From the NCBI RefSeq assembly GCF_042743185.1, contig NZ_JBHYMS010000001.1:248001-312000 (forward strand): a stretch of DNA of 64,000 nt, in the 5' to 3' direction. The notes beneath the pieces are model-generated. The model saw nothing but the letters and a program-made list of their open reading frames with translations. It did no database searches and had not been told where the DNA came from. Shown one piece after another: positions 1 to 7,664 of the stretch. The position numbers and the translations under genes are program-made. The first letter of the stretch is position 1; each line of letters starts with the position of its first letter. The DNA is from Inquilinus sp042743185. Lineage in GTDB: Bacteria; Pseudomonadota; Alphaproteobacteria; DSM-16000; Inquilinaceae.

Positions 1-156
1 GGGGTCGCAGAAGCCCGACATCCTGGTCCCGGCATGGCCGCTGCGGAGCATGCGGAATTGACATGATCGTATCCAGGCCGAAAGGCCGGTGAATTCTGGT
101 CCGCTCACAGATCACAACGCATATTCCCCGAGAACAGCCCGGACCTGGAGGCAATT

Positions 157-672
157 ATGCCAATCGCAAAACGCGTCTTTGCGGTTCTTTTCTTCCTGTT
201 ATTGACGACACCGACCTCGATCGCACAGCAGACCGCATCCGCACCGGTCTCGGCGGTGCCGGACCCGACGACCCGGCCATACTATCTGGCCGCCACCCTC
301 ACGGGCGCGTTCCGGACCGACCCTCTGCCGATCGGCGTCCTGGCCGGCGGGCGTATCTCGGTCGTCGGCCTGGCCGATGACTGCGTCGGCAACATCACGC
401 CGGAACGCCCCGATGCGACCATCGATCTCGAGGATGTCGGCGGCCCCGTGAATTTCTACGTGGCGGCGGGCACGGACACGGCCCTGGTGGTCCACACGCC
501 CGCGGGGCAGTGGCTGTGCACCGACGACAGCGAGGCGGGCGGCGTCAACCCGGCGATGACGCTGACCGCTCCCGGAAACGGCCGCTACGCCATCTGGGTC
601 GCGTCGGTCGAGGCGCCCGACCGGCCGGTGCCGGCCGTGCTGGTGGTCAGCGAGTTTCCGCCGGCCTGGTAG
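157..672 (+). CDS. small secreted protein, paralogue of the gene at 33605
   Basis: 171 residues with a clear signal peptide (basic MPIAKR start, hydrophobic core, AQQ cleavage region), so it is exported to the periplasm. The mature part looks all-beta. It holds two cysteines, in DCVGNI and WLCTDD, which could form a disulfide, and it ends in SEFPPAW. The overall look resembles pre-peptidase C-terminal beta domains, but no family is certain. A close paralogue at 33605-34132 keeps both cysteines and the SEFPP(A/T)W end. The start is set by GGAGG 6 bases before the ATG. The kinase gene begins 8 bases after the stop, so this is the first gene of the orphan threonine-phosphorylation operon. By position it could play the role of the outer-membrane/periplasmic TagQ of Pseudomonas, but it has no lipobox; this is inference. 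Confidence 0.8.
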   Translation: MPIAKRVFAVLFFLLLTTPTSIAQQTASAPVSAVPDPTTRPYYLAATLTGAFRTDPLPIGVLAGGRISVVGLADDCVGNITPERPDATIDLEDVGGPVNFYVAAGTDTALVVHTPAGQWLCTDDSEAGGVNPAMTLTAPGNGRYAIWVASVEAPDRPVPAVLVVSEFPPAW

Positions 673-680
673 CCGAGGCC

Positions 681-2078
681 ATGACCCCCGATCCGATCCG
701 TGACTCCGCGGCGTCGTCGGCCGAGGAGACACGCCTGGTCGCGCCGAGCGCGCCGGCCGAAGCCGGCCCGTCGCTGGCGCCGGGCACGGTGGTCCTGCAC
801 ACCTATCGGATCATCCGGCTGATCGGCCGCGGCGGCATGGGCGAGATCTACCAGGCCGAGCATTGCGACCAGCGGACGCTGCACGCGATCAAGATCATCC
901 GGCCCGACCTGGTCGGCGACGAGTCGATCGTCAACCTGTTCCTGCGCGAGGCCGAGGCCCTGCGCAAGATCCGGCACGCGGCGATCGTCAGCTATGACGG
1001 GCTGTTCCGCGACGCCGGCGGCCGGCTGCACCTGGTGATGGAGTATGTCGACGGGCCGTCGCTGCGCGACCGGCTGCGCGAGGGCCCGCTGGCGCCGTCC
1101 GAGATCGCCCAGCTGCGCGACCGCCTGGCCGCCGGCCTGGCCGAAGCGCATGACAAGGGCATCTATCACCGCGATCTGTCCCCTGACAACGTGATCCTCG
1201 AGCACGGCCTGCTCGAACGGGCGAAGCTGATCGACTTCGGCATCGCCCGGTTCGCCGACCCCAGCATGCGGACCCTGATCGGCAGCCGGTTCGCCGGGAA
1301 GCTCTCCTGGGCGTCGCCGGAGCAGATCGGCCTGTTCGGCGCGCAGGTCGACGGCCGGTCCGACATCTACAGCCTGGGCCTCGTCCTCGCCGCGGCCGCG
1401 CGCGGCCGGCCGCTGGAGATGGGCAAGACCATGATGGCCACGGTCGAGGCCCGGAAGATGACCCCGGACCTGGACGGCGTGCCGCCCAGCCTGGCCGGCC
1501 AGATCACCCGCATGCTGGCCCCGGACCCGCGCGACCGGCCGCAAACCATGCGCAGCCTGGTCGATGCCGCGGAGCCCGATCGGCCTCGCTGGACCGAGCG
1601 GCTCCGGCCGCGGCCGATCCTCGGCGCCGCCCTCCTGCTCGCCGTGGCGGTCTTCGGAGGCGTGTGGTGGTGGTCGGGTTCGGGCTCTCCCCCGGCCGCG
1701 CCCGCGCCGATGATATCGGCATCGCCGGGCTCGGCCGGGCCGGCCACGCCGCAGGAGTTGGACCGCCGGCAGCTGCCGCGGATCCTGGCGCTGGCGCCGG
1801 CCGAGATCTTCGCCGCTGGCCGGCGCTTCCTGACCGAGCAGCGCGACGCCGACACGGCGCTGGTGCTGTGGGAGGAGGCGTCGCGGCGCGGCAGCGGCGA
1901 CGCGGCCTTCGGCCTCGCGCAGTTCTACGACCCGCAGGTCCGGTCCACCGGTCCGAACCCGTTCAGCACCCCCAACCCTGCCAAGGCGCGCGAGTTCTAC
2001 GCCTTGGCCCTGCAGCGCGGCATCGGCATCGCCCGGGCCCGGCTGCAGGCCCTCGACAACGCGGAATCAGCGCGATGA
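681..2078 (+). CDS. ppkA: PpkA-type membrane Ser/Thr protein kinase, orphan copy
   Basis: 465 residues. A Hanks-type kinase domain covers about residues 41-295: glycine loop GRGGMGEIY (49-57), Lys71 in AIKII, catalytic loop HRDLSPDN (163-170), DFG (185-187) and SPEQ (212-215) in the APE position. Ser stands where many kinases have Lys after HRDL. A single membrane segment follows at about 312-331, then a proline-rich linker and a Sel1/TPR-like C-terminal segment placed in the periplasm. T6SS PpkA phosphorylates system components on Thr; in Pseudomonas its C-terminus also carries a VWA domain, which here is the next gene. The chosen ATG follows the upstream stop by 8 bases; an in-frame ATG at 510 would overlap the upstream gene in another frame. 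The stop overlaps the VWA start (ATGA). A paralogue lies at 55669. No PP2C phosphatase gene is next to this copy. Confidence 0.9.
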   Translation: MTPDPIRDSAASSAEETRLVAPSAPAEAGPSLAPGTVVLHTYRIIRLIGRGGMGEIYQAEHCDQRTLHAIKIIRPDLVGDESIVNLFLREAEALRKIRHAAIVSYDGLFRDAGGRLHLVMEYVDGPSLRDRLREGPLAPSEIAQLRDRLAAGLAEAHDKGIYHRDLSPDNVILEHGLLERAKLIDFGIARFADPSMRTLIGSRFAGKLSWASPEQIGLFGAQVDGRSDIYSLGLVLAAAARGRPLEMGKTMMATVEARKMTPDLDGVPPSLAGQITRMLAPDPRDRPQTMRSLVDAAEPDRPRWTERLRPRPILGAALLLAVAVFGGVWWWSGSGSPPAAPAPMISASPGSAGPATPQELDRRQLPRILALAPAEIFAAGRRFLTEQRDADTALVLWEEASRRGSGDAAFGLAQFYDPQVRSTGPNPFSTPNPAKAREFYALALQRGIGIARARLQALDNAESAR

Positions 2079-4081
2079 CGACACCTGCCTTCCGGCTCCG
2101 GCTCGCCGCCCTGCTGGGTCTGGCCTGGCTGGCAGCCTTCGCCGTCCCGTCGGTCGCCCAGGATCCGCCCGCCGGCGCCCGCAAGCCGCTGCTGATGGCC
2201 GGCACGACGAGCCTGTGGCAGCGGGTCCTGGCCCGCCCGGGCGCGCGGCCGTCCCAGGTCCCGGGCGGACCGCCGGCCGAGGCCGAGATCTCGCCGCTGA
2301 CCATGCTGTTCGTCTATGCCCGGACGGCGGGCGACGGCGGCAACTGGCTCGAGGTCGGGGCCACGTCCGGCGGCCGGACGCTGGGCTGGCTTCCCGAGGC
2401 GGAGGCGATCGACTGGAAGCAGACCCTGGTGGTGAACTTCACCAATCCGGTCAATCGCGACCGCGCCCTGTTCTTCAAGGACTCCGCGCCGCTGCTGTCG
2501 ATCATGGAGGCCACGGACGCCGAGGCCCGGACCGCCGCCCTGCGCCAGACGGCGATCACCGGAACGCTGCCGCCGGACAGCCCGATCGCGGCGATCGAGC
2601 CGTCGGCCTGGGTCGATCCGGCCAAGGCGTTCTACCTGCTGCCGATCCTGAACTGGACCGACGGCTATTTCGCCAAGGGCTTCCCCGGCCTGGCCCTGCA
2701 GGTGGCGGCGACCTCGCTGCAGGAGCCGGCGGATCCGCCGCCGCAGCAGACCGACCCTGGCAGCGCGGCGCAGGTGATGGCCGGCTACCGCGCCGGCGTC
2801 GTCTTCGTGGTCGACACCACCGTGTCGATGGATCCCTATCTGGCGCGGACGCGCGAGACCATCCACGCCCTGATCGAGAAGCTGCATGCCGAGGAGGGCG
2901 ACAGGCTGAGCCTCGGCCTGGTCGGGTTCCGCGACGTGCTCGAGGACGGCCGTCCGGACGAGTACATCGCCAAGGTCTTCGCCACCCTGGCCGACGGGCT
3001 CGACCCGAAGGGGTTCCTGGACCGCTTCGACGCGGCCAAGGTTTCGCATGTCGACAACCGCGACTTCCGCGAGGATTCCTTCGCCGGGGTCAAGGCCGCG
3101 CTGGACGACATCGACTGGACCGGCGTGGCCGGGCGGCTGATCGTCCTGATCACCGATGCCAGCCCGCGCCGGGCCAACGACCCCTACTCCTCCACCCATC
3201 TCGATCCCGACCAGCTGCGGCTCTTGGCCCAGTCGAAGGGCGCCGCGGTGCTGGTCATCCACCTGGAGACCGCGGCCGGCAAGGACGACCACGCCGCCGC
3301 CGAGGAGGCCTATCGGCCGCTGTCCGACTATCCCAATGTCGGCAGCCTGTACTTCCCGATCGAGAGGGGCGACCTGCGCAGCTTCGGGTCGGTGATCGAC
3401 CGGATCGCCGGGATCATGCTCGGGCAGATGCAGTCGGCCGCGGAGGGCCAGGTGGCGGCCGCGACGGATGCGCCGGCCCCTGCCGACACCAAGGCCGACG
3501 ATCCGAGCCGGGAGGCGCTGGTCCGCACCGGCCTGGTCGGGCGTGCCATGCAGCTCGCCTATCTCGGCCAGAAGGAGGGCGGCCGCGTCCCCCGCCTGTT
3601 CTCGTCCTGGATCTCGGACCGCGACATCGCCAACCCGGCCCGCAAGGCGCTCGACGTGCGCGTCCTGATCAGCAAGAACCAGCTGTCGGACCTGCAGACG
3701 ACGCTCAACGCGATCATCGATGCCGGCGAAGCGACGCGGGTGGCGCCGAACGACTTCTTCCGCCAGCTGCGCAGCGCCGCCGCGACCATGGCCCGGCGGC
3801 CGGAGGGGGTGGGCCGGGAGGATGCGCGGCACCTGGCCGATCTCGGCCTGATCGGCGAATACCTCGAAGGCCTGCCCTATCGCAGCCGGATCATGGAGCT
3901 GACCGAGGACGACTGGCTGTCCTGGAGCTTCGGCCAGCAGCGCCAGTTTCTGGACGACCTGCAGGCCAAGGCGACCCTGTACCAGCAGATCTACGACAAC
4001 ACCGACCTGTGGATCGCGCTCGACGACCAGCGGACCGGCGGCGACGCGGTCTATCCGATGCCGCTCGATGCGCTGCCATGA
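2075..4081 (+). CDS. exported VWA-domain protein, detached C-terminal half of PpkA (orphan copy)
   Basis: 668 residues with a signal peptide ending near SVAQ, so it acts outside the cytoplasm. Residues about 40-130 look like an SH3-like beta domain (LWQRVL, LGWLPEAEAIDWKQT). A von Willebrand A domain begins near residue 240 with the metal-site motif DTTVS (Asp247-Ser251). The long C-terminal part is rich in charged helices and conserved between the two copies (EYLEGLPYRSRIM, QIYDNTDLWIAL). In Pseudomonas a periplasmic VWA region is the C-terminal part of PpkA itself, so I read this gene as the split-off sensory half that would pair with the kinase encoded just before it. ATGA overlaps occur at both ends, indicating translational coupling with the kinase and with tagT. 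Paralogue: 57144-59198. Confidence 0.88.
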   Translation: MTTPAFRLRLAALLGLAWLAAFAVPSVAQDPPAGARKPLLMAGTTSLWQRVLARPGARPSQVPGGPPAEAEISPLTMLFVYARTAGDGGNWLEVGATSGGRTLGWLPEAEAIDWKQTLVVNFTNPVNRDRALFFKDSAPLLSIMEATDAEARTAALRQTAITGTLPPDSPIAAIEPSAWVDPAKAFYLLPILNWTDGYFAKGFPGLALQVAATSLQEPADPPPQQTDPGSAAQVMAGYRAGVVFVVDTTVSMDPYLARTRETIHALIEKLHAEEGDRLSLGLVGFRDVLEDGRPDEYIAKVFATLADGLDPKGFLDRFDAAKVSHVDNRDFREDSFAGVKAALDDIDWTGVAGRLIVLITDASPRRANDPYSSTHLDPDQLRLLAQSKGAAVLVIHLETAAGKDDHAAAEEAYRPLSDYPNVGSLYFPIERGDLRSFGSVIDRIAGIMLGQMQSAAEGQVAAATDAPAPADTKADDPSREALVRTGLVGRAMQLAYLGQKEGGRVPRLFSSWISDRDIANPARKALDVRVLISKNQLSDLQTTLNAIIDAGEATRVAPNDFFRQLRSAAATMARRPEGVGREDARHLADLGLIGEYLEGLPYRSRIMELTEDDWLSWSFGQQRQFLDDLQAKATLYQQIYDNTDLWIALDDQRTGGDAVYPMPLDALP

Positions 4082-4800
4082 TCACCCCCGTCTACACGCT
4101 GCGCGACGTGGTGCTGCGGCGCGGCGCCGGCAAGGCCGGGTTCGAGCTGCATGTCAGCAACCTGGTGGTGCCGCGCAGCGAGATCCTGTTCCTCAACGGC
4201 CAGTCCGGCTCCGGCAAGTCGACCCTGCTCGATCTCCTGGCCGGGACGCTGGCGCCGGACCGGGCGGAGATCTTCGAGCTGGCGGCGCTCGGCCGCCCGC
4301 CGCTGGATCTCGCCGCGCTGTGGCGCCGGCGGCGGCATGACGCGTTCGCCGCGATCCGGGCCAGCAGCATCGGCTATGTGCTGCAGACCGGCGGCCTGCT
4401 GCCCTATCTCTCGGTGGTCGAGAACATCGCCCTGACCGCCCGCCTGGCCGGGCGCTACGATCCCGGCCATGTGCGCGAGCTGGCGGACCGGCTGGGCCTC
4501 GGCCGGCTGCTCGGCCTCCGGCCGGACCGGCTGTCGGTCGGCGAGCGGCAGCGGGTCGCCATCGCCCGCGCTTTGGCCCATCGCCCGGACGTGCTGCTGG
4601 CCGACGAGCCCACCGCCTCGCTCGACCCGCCGACGGCCGACCGGGTCTTCGCCCTGCTGGTCGAGACGGTCGAACGGTTCCGCACCACCGCCGTGATCGC
4701 CTCGCACGACTGGTCGCGCACGCAGGCCAGCGGGCGGCGGACCATAGGTCATGCCCTGCGCCGCGAGGACGACGTGGTCCGCGCCTATTTCTGGACCTGA
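4078..4800 (+). CDS. tagT: TagT-type ABC transporter ATPase, orphan copy
   Basis: 240 residues, an ABC ATPase of the LolD/MacB type. Walker A is GQSGSGKST (41-49), the signature is LSVGE (151-155, Val replacing the usual first Gly of LSGGQ), and Walker B is VLLADEP (171-177), followed by TASLD and a switch His in ASHD. With TagS it would form the inner-membrane complex that, in the Pseudomonas H1-T6SS, lies upstream of PpkA activation. The start overlaps the VWA stop (ATGA); tagS follows after 4 bases. The paralogue at 59195 keeps the same LSVGE signature. Confidence 0.9.
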   Translation: MITPVYTLRDVVLRRGAGKAGFELHVSNLVVPRSEILFLNGQSGSGKSTLLDLLAGTLAPDRAEIFELAALGRPPLDLAALWRRRRHDAFAAIRASSIGYVLQTGGLLPYLSVVENIALTARLAGRYDPGHVRELADRLGLGRLLGLRPDRLSVGERQRVAIARALAHRPDVLLADEPTASLDPPTADRVFALLVETVERFRTTAVIASHDWSRTQASGRRTIGHALRREDDVVRAYFWT

Positions 4801-4804
4801 GCCG

Positions 4805-6019
4805 ATGGCCGGACGCATTGCCATGGCGACGCGCCTCGCCACCCGGGATTTCGGCCATGACTGGCGCATCGCCTTGTGCCAGGTGCTCGGCCTCGCGGCC
4901 GTGCTCGCGCCCCTTCTCGTCCTGTTCGGGCTGCGCTTCGGCCTGATCGACACCCTGGCCCAACGGCTGATCGAGGATCCGCGCAACCGCGAGATCGTCC
5001 CCGCCGGAAGCGGCCGCTTCGACGACGCCTTCTTCGCCGGGCTCGCCGCCCGGCCGGACGTCGCCTTCGTCACCCCGGCGACCCGGGCGATCGCCGCCGG
5101 CCTCACCCGGCTGCGCAGCGAGGCGGGCGGCCGCACCCTGTCCGGCACGCCGCTGCTGCCGACCGGGCCGGGCGACCCGATGCTGGGCACAGCCGAGCCC
5201 CCGGCCGCCGACGCGGTGGTGCTGACGCGACGGCTGGCCGAATCCCTGGCCGTCGTGGAGGGGGGCGGGCTGGTCGCCGAGATCACCCGCCAGCGCGACG
5301 GCGTGCTGGAGGCGCAGCGCATCCCGCTCATCGTCGCCGGCATCACCGACCAGCCGGTCTCGCCGGGCGAGGCGATCCTGGCGCCGCTCGACCTGCTGAT
5401 CGCCACCGAGGACTGGCGGGACGGCTATGCCGTCGATGACCGCGGCTGGCCCGGGGCGCCGCGGCCGCAGGCCGAGCGCAGCTTCGCCCGCTTCCGCCTC
5501 TATGCCCGCTCGATCTACGACGTGGCCGGGCTGGAGCAGGCGTTCCGAACCCAGGACATCGCGGTCCGCACGGCCGCGGCCGACATCGCCCAGATGCAGT
5601 CGCTGGACCGCAATCTCGGCATCGCCTTCTGGCTGATCGCCGGTTGCGGCGGCTTCGGCTACCTGATCTCGCTGGCGGCCGGGCTGCGCAGCCATGTCGA
5701 ACGGAAGCGGCGCGACCTCGCCCTCTTGCGGCTGATCGGCCTGCCGACCCGCGCCCTGGTCGCCTTCCCGGTCACCCAGGCGGTCCTGATCGCGCTGCTC
5801 GGCCTGATCTTTGGCGGCGCGGTGTTCCAAGGGGCCGCCACGGTCCTCAACACCATGTTCGCCACCGAGCTGCTGCCCGGTGAGCGCATCTGCCGGCTGC
5901 TGCCCATCCACCTCGCCGTGGCCGCGGCGGCGACGATGGCGGCGGCGCTGCTGTCGGCCAGCTGGGGCAGCCTGCTGGCGGCCCGCATCGAAGTCTCCAA
6001 GGAGCTGCGCGATGGCTGA
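4805..6019 (+). CDS. tagS: TagS-type FtsX/MacB-like permease, orphan copy
   Basis: 404 residues. The topology is that of FtsX/LolC/MacB permeases: one membrane segment near residues 25-45, a large periplasmic domain (about 50-275), and three membrane segments in the last 130 residues, with the cytoplasmic coupling region HVERKRRDLALLRLIGLP between the second and third. It would pair with the TagT ATPase encoded just before it; such complexes move or transduce force to periplasmic or lipoprotein partners rather than importing solutes. The ATG at 4805 lies 4 bases after the tagT stop; an in-frame ATG at 4751 would overlap tagT. The end overlaps the tagR start by 8 bases. Paralogue: 59936-61147. 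Confidence 0.88.
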   Translation: MAGRIAMATRLATRDFGHDWRIALCQVLGLAAVLAPLLVLFGLRFGLIDTLAQRLIEDPRNREIVPAGSGRFDDAFFAGLAARPDVAFVTPATRAIAAGLTRLRSEAGGRTLSGTPLLPTGPGDPMLGTAEPPAADAVVLTRRLAESLAVVEGGGLVAEITRQRDGVLEAQRIPLIVAGITDQPVSPGEAILAPLDLLIATEDWRDGYAVDDRGWPGAPRPQAERSFARFRLYARSIYDVAGLEQAFRTQDIAVRTAAADIAQMQSLDRNLGIAFWLIAGCGGFGYLISLAAGLRSHVERKRRDLALLRLIGLPTRALVAFPVTQAVLIALLGLIFGGAVFQGAATVLNTMFATELLPGERICRLLPIHLAVAAAATMAAALLSASWGSLLAARIEVSKELRDG

Positions 6020-7631
6020 ACGCCGACCATCGTCCTTCCGGGGCCTGCTGATCGGCGCGGCGCTGCTGGCCGCCGCGCACCCGGCCGTTGCCGACGACGT
6101 CCCTTGGCCGGTGGAGGCCTACAACCCCGCCCCGGCGGAGGGCGACGTGGTGCTGCCGATGCCCTGCGGCGGCGCCATGGCCTTCCGCCGCGTCGCCCTG
6201 CCCTCGACCGGGGTGCTGGACGATGTCCGGGTCCAGTTCGGCGACGCACAGCCCGAGCTCGGCTTCTTCAGCGACCGGCGGTTCGACGTGATCGCCGGCG
6301 CGTTCGGCGACCCCGCCGTCCCCGGCACCCGCTATTTCCTGATCGGCAAGTACGAGGTCACGCGCGCGCAATGGGCCGCGTTGTCCGGCGATGCCTGCCC
6401 GGATCCCGGGATGCGGCAGCGCGTGCCCCAGACCGAGGTCTCCTGGTTCGACGTGGTCGGCTTCGCCAACCGCTATTCGCAATGGCTGCTGGCCCATGCC
6501 CGCGACGCGCTGCCTGCGGAATCGGGCACGCCCGGCTTCCTGCGCCTGCCGACTGAGGACGAGTGGGAATACGCCGCCCGCGGCGGCATGGCCGTGTCCT
6601 CCGAGAATTTCCTGGCTGCGCGATTTCCGATGCCGGAAGGCGCCGCCGACTATGTCTGGTACCAGGGCACCGGCTCGGCCGAGGGCCGGCTGCACCCGAT
6701 CGGCCTCCTCAAGCCCAACCCGCTCGGCCTGCACGACATCCTGGGCAACGCCGCGGAGATGATGCTCGAATCCTTCCGGCTGAACCGGCGCGGCCGGCTG
6801 CACGGCCAGGCCGGCGGCTTCATCGCGCGCGGCGGCGACTACAACACGCCGCTGAGCCAGATCCGGACCGGGATGCGGGTCGAGATGCCCTATTACGCCG
6901 CCGGCGCCGCCACGGCCACGGAAAGCCGGCAGCTCGGCTTCCGCTTGGTGGTCGCGGCGCCGGTGGTGACCTCGCCCGAGAAGCTGGATGAGATCGAAAA
7001 GGCCTGGGAAGCGATGCCGTCCTCCGGCGAGGCCCCGTCGACCGCGCGCCGCGAGGATGCCGCGCTCGGCACCCTCGACCGCCTCGCCGACCAGGCGGGC
7101 GACGAGACGGTCCGCGCCCAGCTGCGCGACGCCGGCCGGTCGATCCGCGAGGCGCTGGTCGACCGCAACGATGCGCGGGACCGCACCATCCGTCTGCTGA
7201 TCAATGTCGGCGCCCTGCTCGGCAACAAGCTGCGCGTCGACCATCAGCGCCTGCTGGCGGTGCAAAGGGCGATCGAGGGCGTGGCCCGGCCGGCGCTGCG
7301 GCAGCTGCAGGCGCGGCGCCAGGACGCCCAGATCCGCAAGGCCATCGCCGACGCCACCGCCCGGATCGGGGAGATGGAGGACCAGCGGGACGGGCTGGAG
7401 GAAACCGTCAGGACCTCCCGGGAGACCTATCTCGATACCGTGCTCAGCACCGGCAGCGACTATTCGGACGAGGTGATCGCCGCCCAGTTGCCGGCGCTGA
7501 AGGCCGAGCTGCACGCCCGCGGCTCCGACGCGCTGCTGCCCTATGTCGACATCTTCGTCCGGCATATGCGGCGGATGCGCGACAACAGCGCCGCTGCCCC
7601 GCAGAGCCTGATCGACGACCTGACCCGGTAA
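6012..7631 (+). CDS. tagR: TagR-type periplasmic FGE-sulfatase-fold protein, orphan copy
   Basis: 539 residues with a signal peptide (GLLIGAALLAAAHPAVAD). Residues about 30-330 form a formylglycine-generating-enzyme/SUMF1 fold, with hallmarks YEVTRAQWAAL, LPTEDEWEYAARGG, LGLHDILGNAAEMM and FIARGGDY. The two cysteines visible lie in the N-terminal half (MPCGG, DACPD). I see none in the C-terminal half where FGE enzymes carry their catalytic pair, so a scaffold rather than an oxidase is likely, as for TagR. The C-terminal 200 residues are a long charged helical or coiled-coil stretch (ALRQLQARRQD, EMEDQRDGLEETVRTSRETY). Pseudomonas TagR promotes PpkA activity from the periplasm. It is the last gene of the operon, and its stop lies inside a strong hairpin. 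Paralogue: 61140-62753. Confidence 0.88.
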   Translation: MAERRPSSFRGLLIGAALLAAAHPAVADDVPWPVEAYNPAPAEGDVVLPMPCGGAMAFRRVALPSTGVLDDVRVQFGDAQPELGFFSDRRFDVIAGAFGDPAVPGTRYFLIGKYEVTRAQWAALSGDACPDPGMRQRVPQTEVSWFDVVGFANRYSQWLLAHARDALPAESGTPGFLRLPTEDEWEYAARGGMAVSSENFLAARFPMPEGAADYVWYQGTGSAEGRLHPIGLLKPNPLGLHDILGNAAEMMLESFRLNRRGRLHGQAGGFIARGGDYNTPLSQIRTGMRVEMPYYAAGAATATESRQLGFRLVVAAPVVTSPEKLDEIEKAWEAMPSSGEAPSTARREDAALGTLDRLADQAGDETVRAQLRDAGRSIREALVDRNDARDRTIRLLINVGALLGNKLRVDHQRLLAVQRAIEGVARPALRQLQARRQDAQIRKAIADATARIGEMEDQRDGLEETVRTSRETYLDTVLSTGSDYSDEVIAAQLPALKAELHARGSDALLPYVDIFVRHMRRMRDNSAAAPQSLIDDLTR

Positions 7632-7661
7632 GGCGGCGGCGCGCTTGCCGCCGCCTTACCG
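7626..7661. terminator. bidirectional hairpin terminator between convergent genes
   Basis: A perfect 15-base inverted repeat (arms 7626-7640 and 7647-7661) around a 6-base loop, very GC-rich with a TAA/TTA near the base. It overlaps the tagR stop codon and ends 3 bases before the stop of the convergent reductase gene. The run of T residues expected on either side is short, so termination strength is inferred from stem length and position. Confidence 0.75.
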
Positions 7662-7664
7662 CCT

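Noticed and set aside
2..61. Short open frame ending in TGA at the window edge, possibly the end of an upstream gene
   Set aside because: Only about 19 residues with no recognisable motif; cannot be told from chance.
58..63. TTGACA resembling a -35 box upstream of the first gene
   Set aside because: No -10-like hexamer at 16-18 bases; not called as a promoter.
1997..3832. 611-codon minus-strand frame opposite the VWA gene
   Set aside because: Shadow of the plus-strand VWA gene; low-complexity translation.
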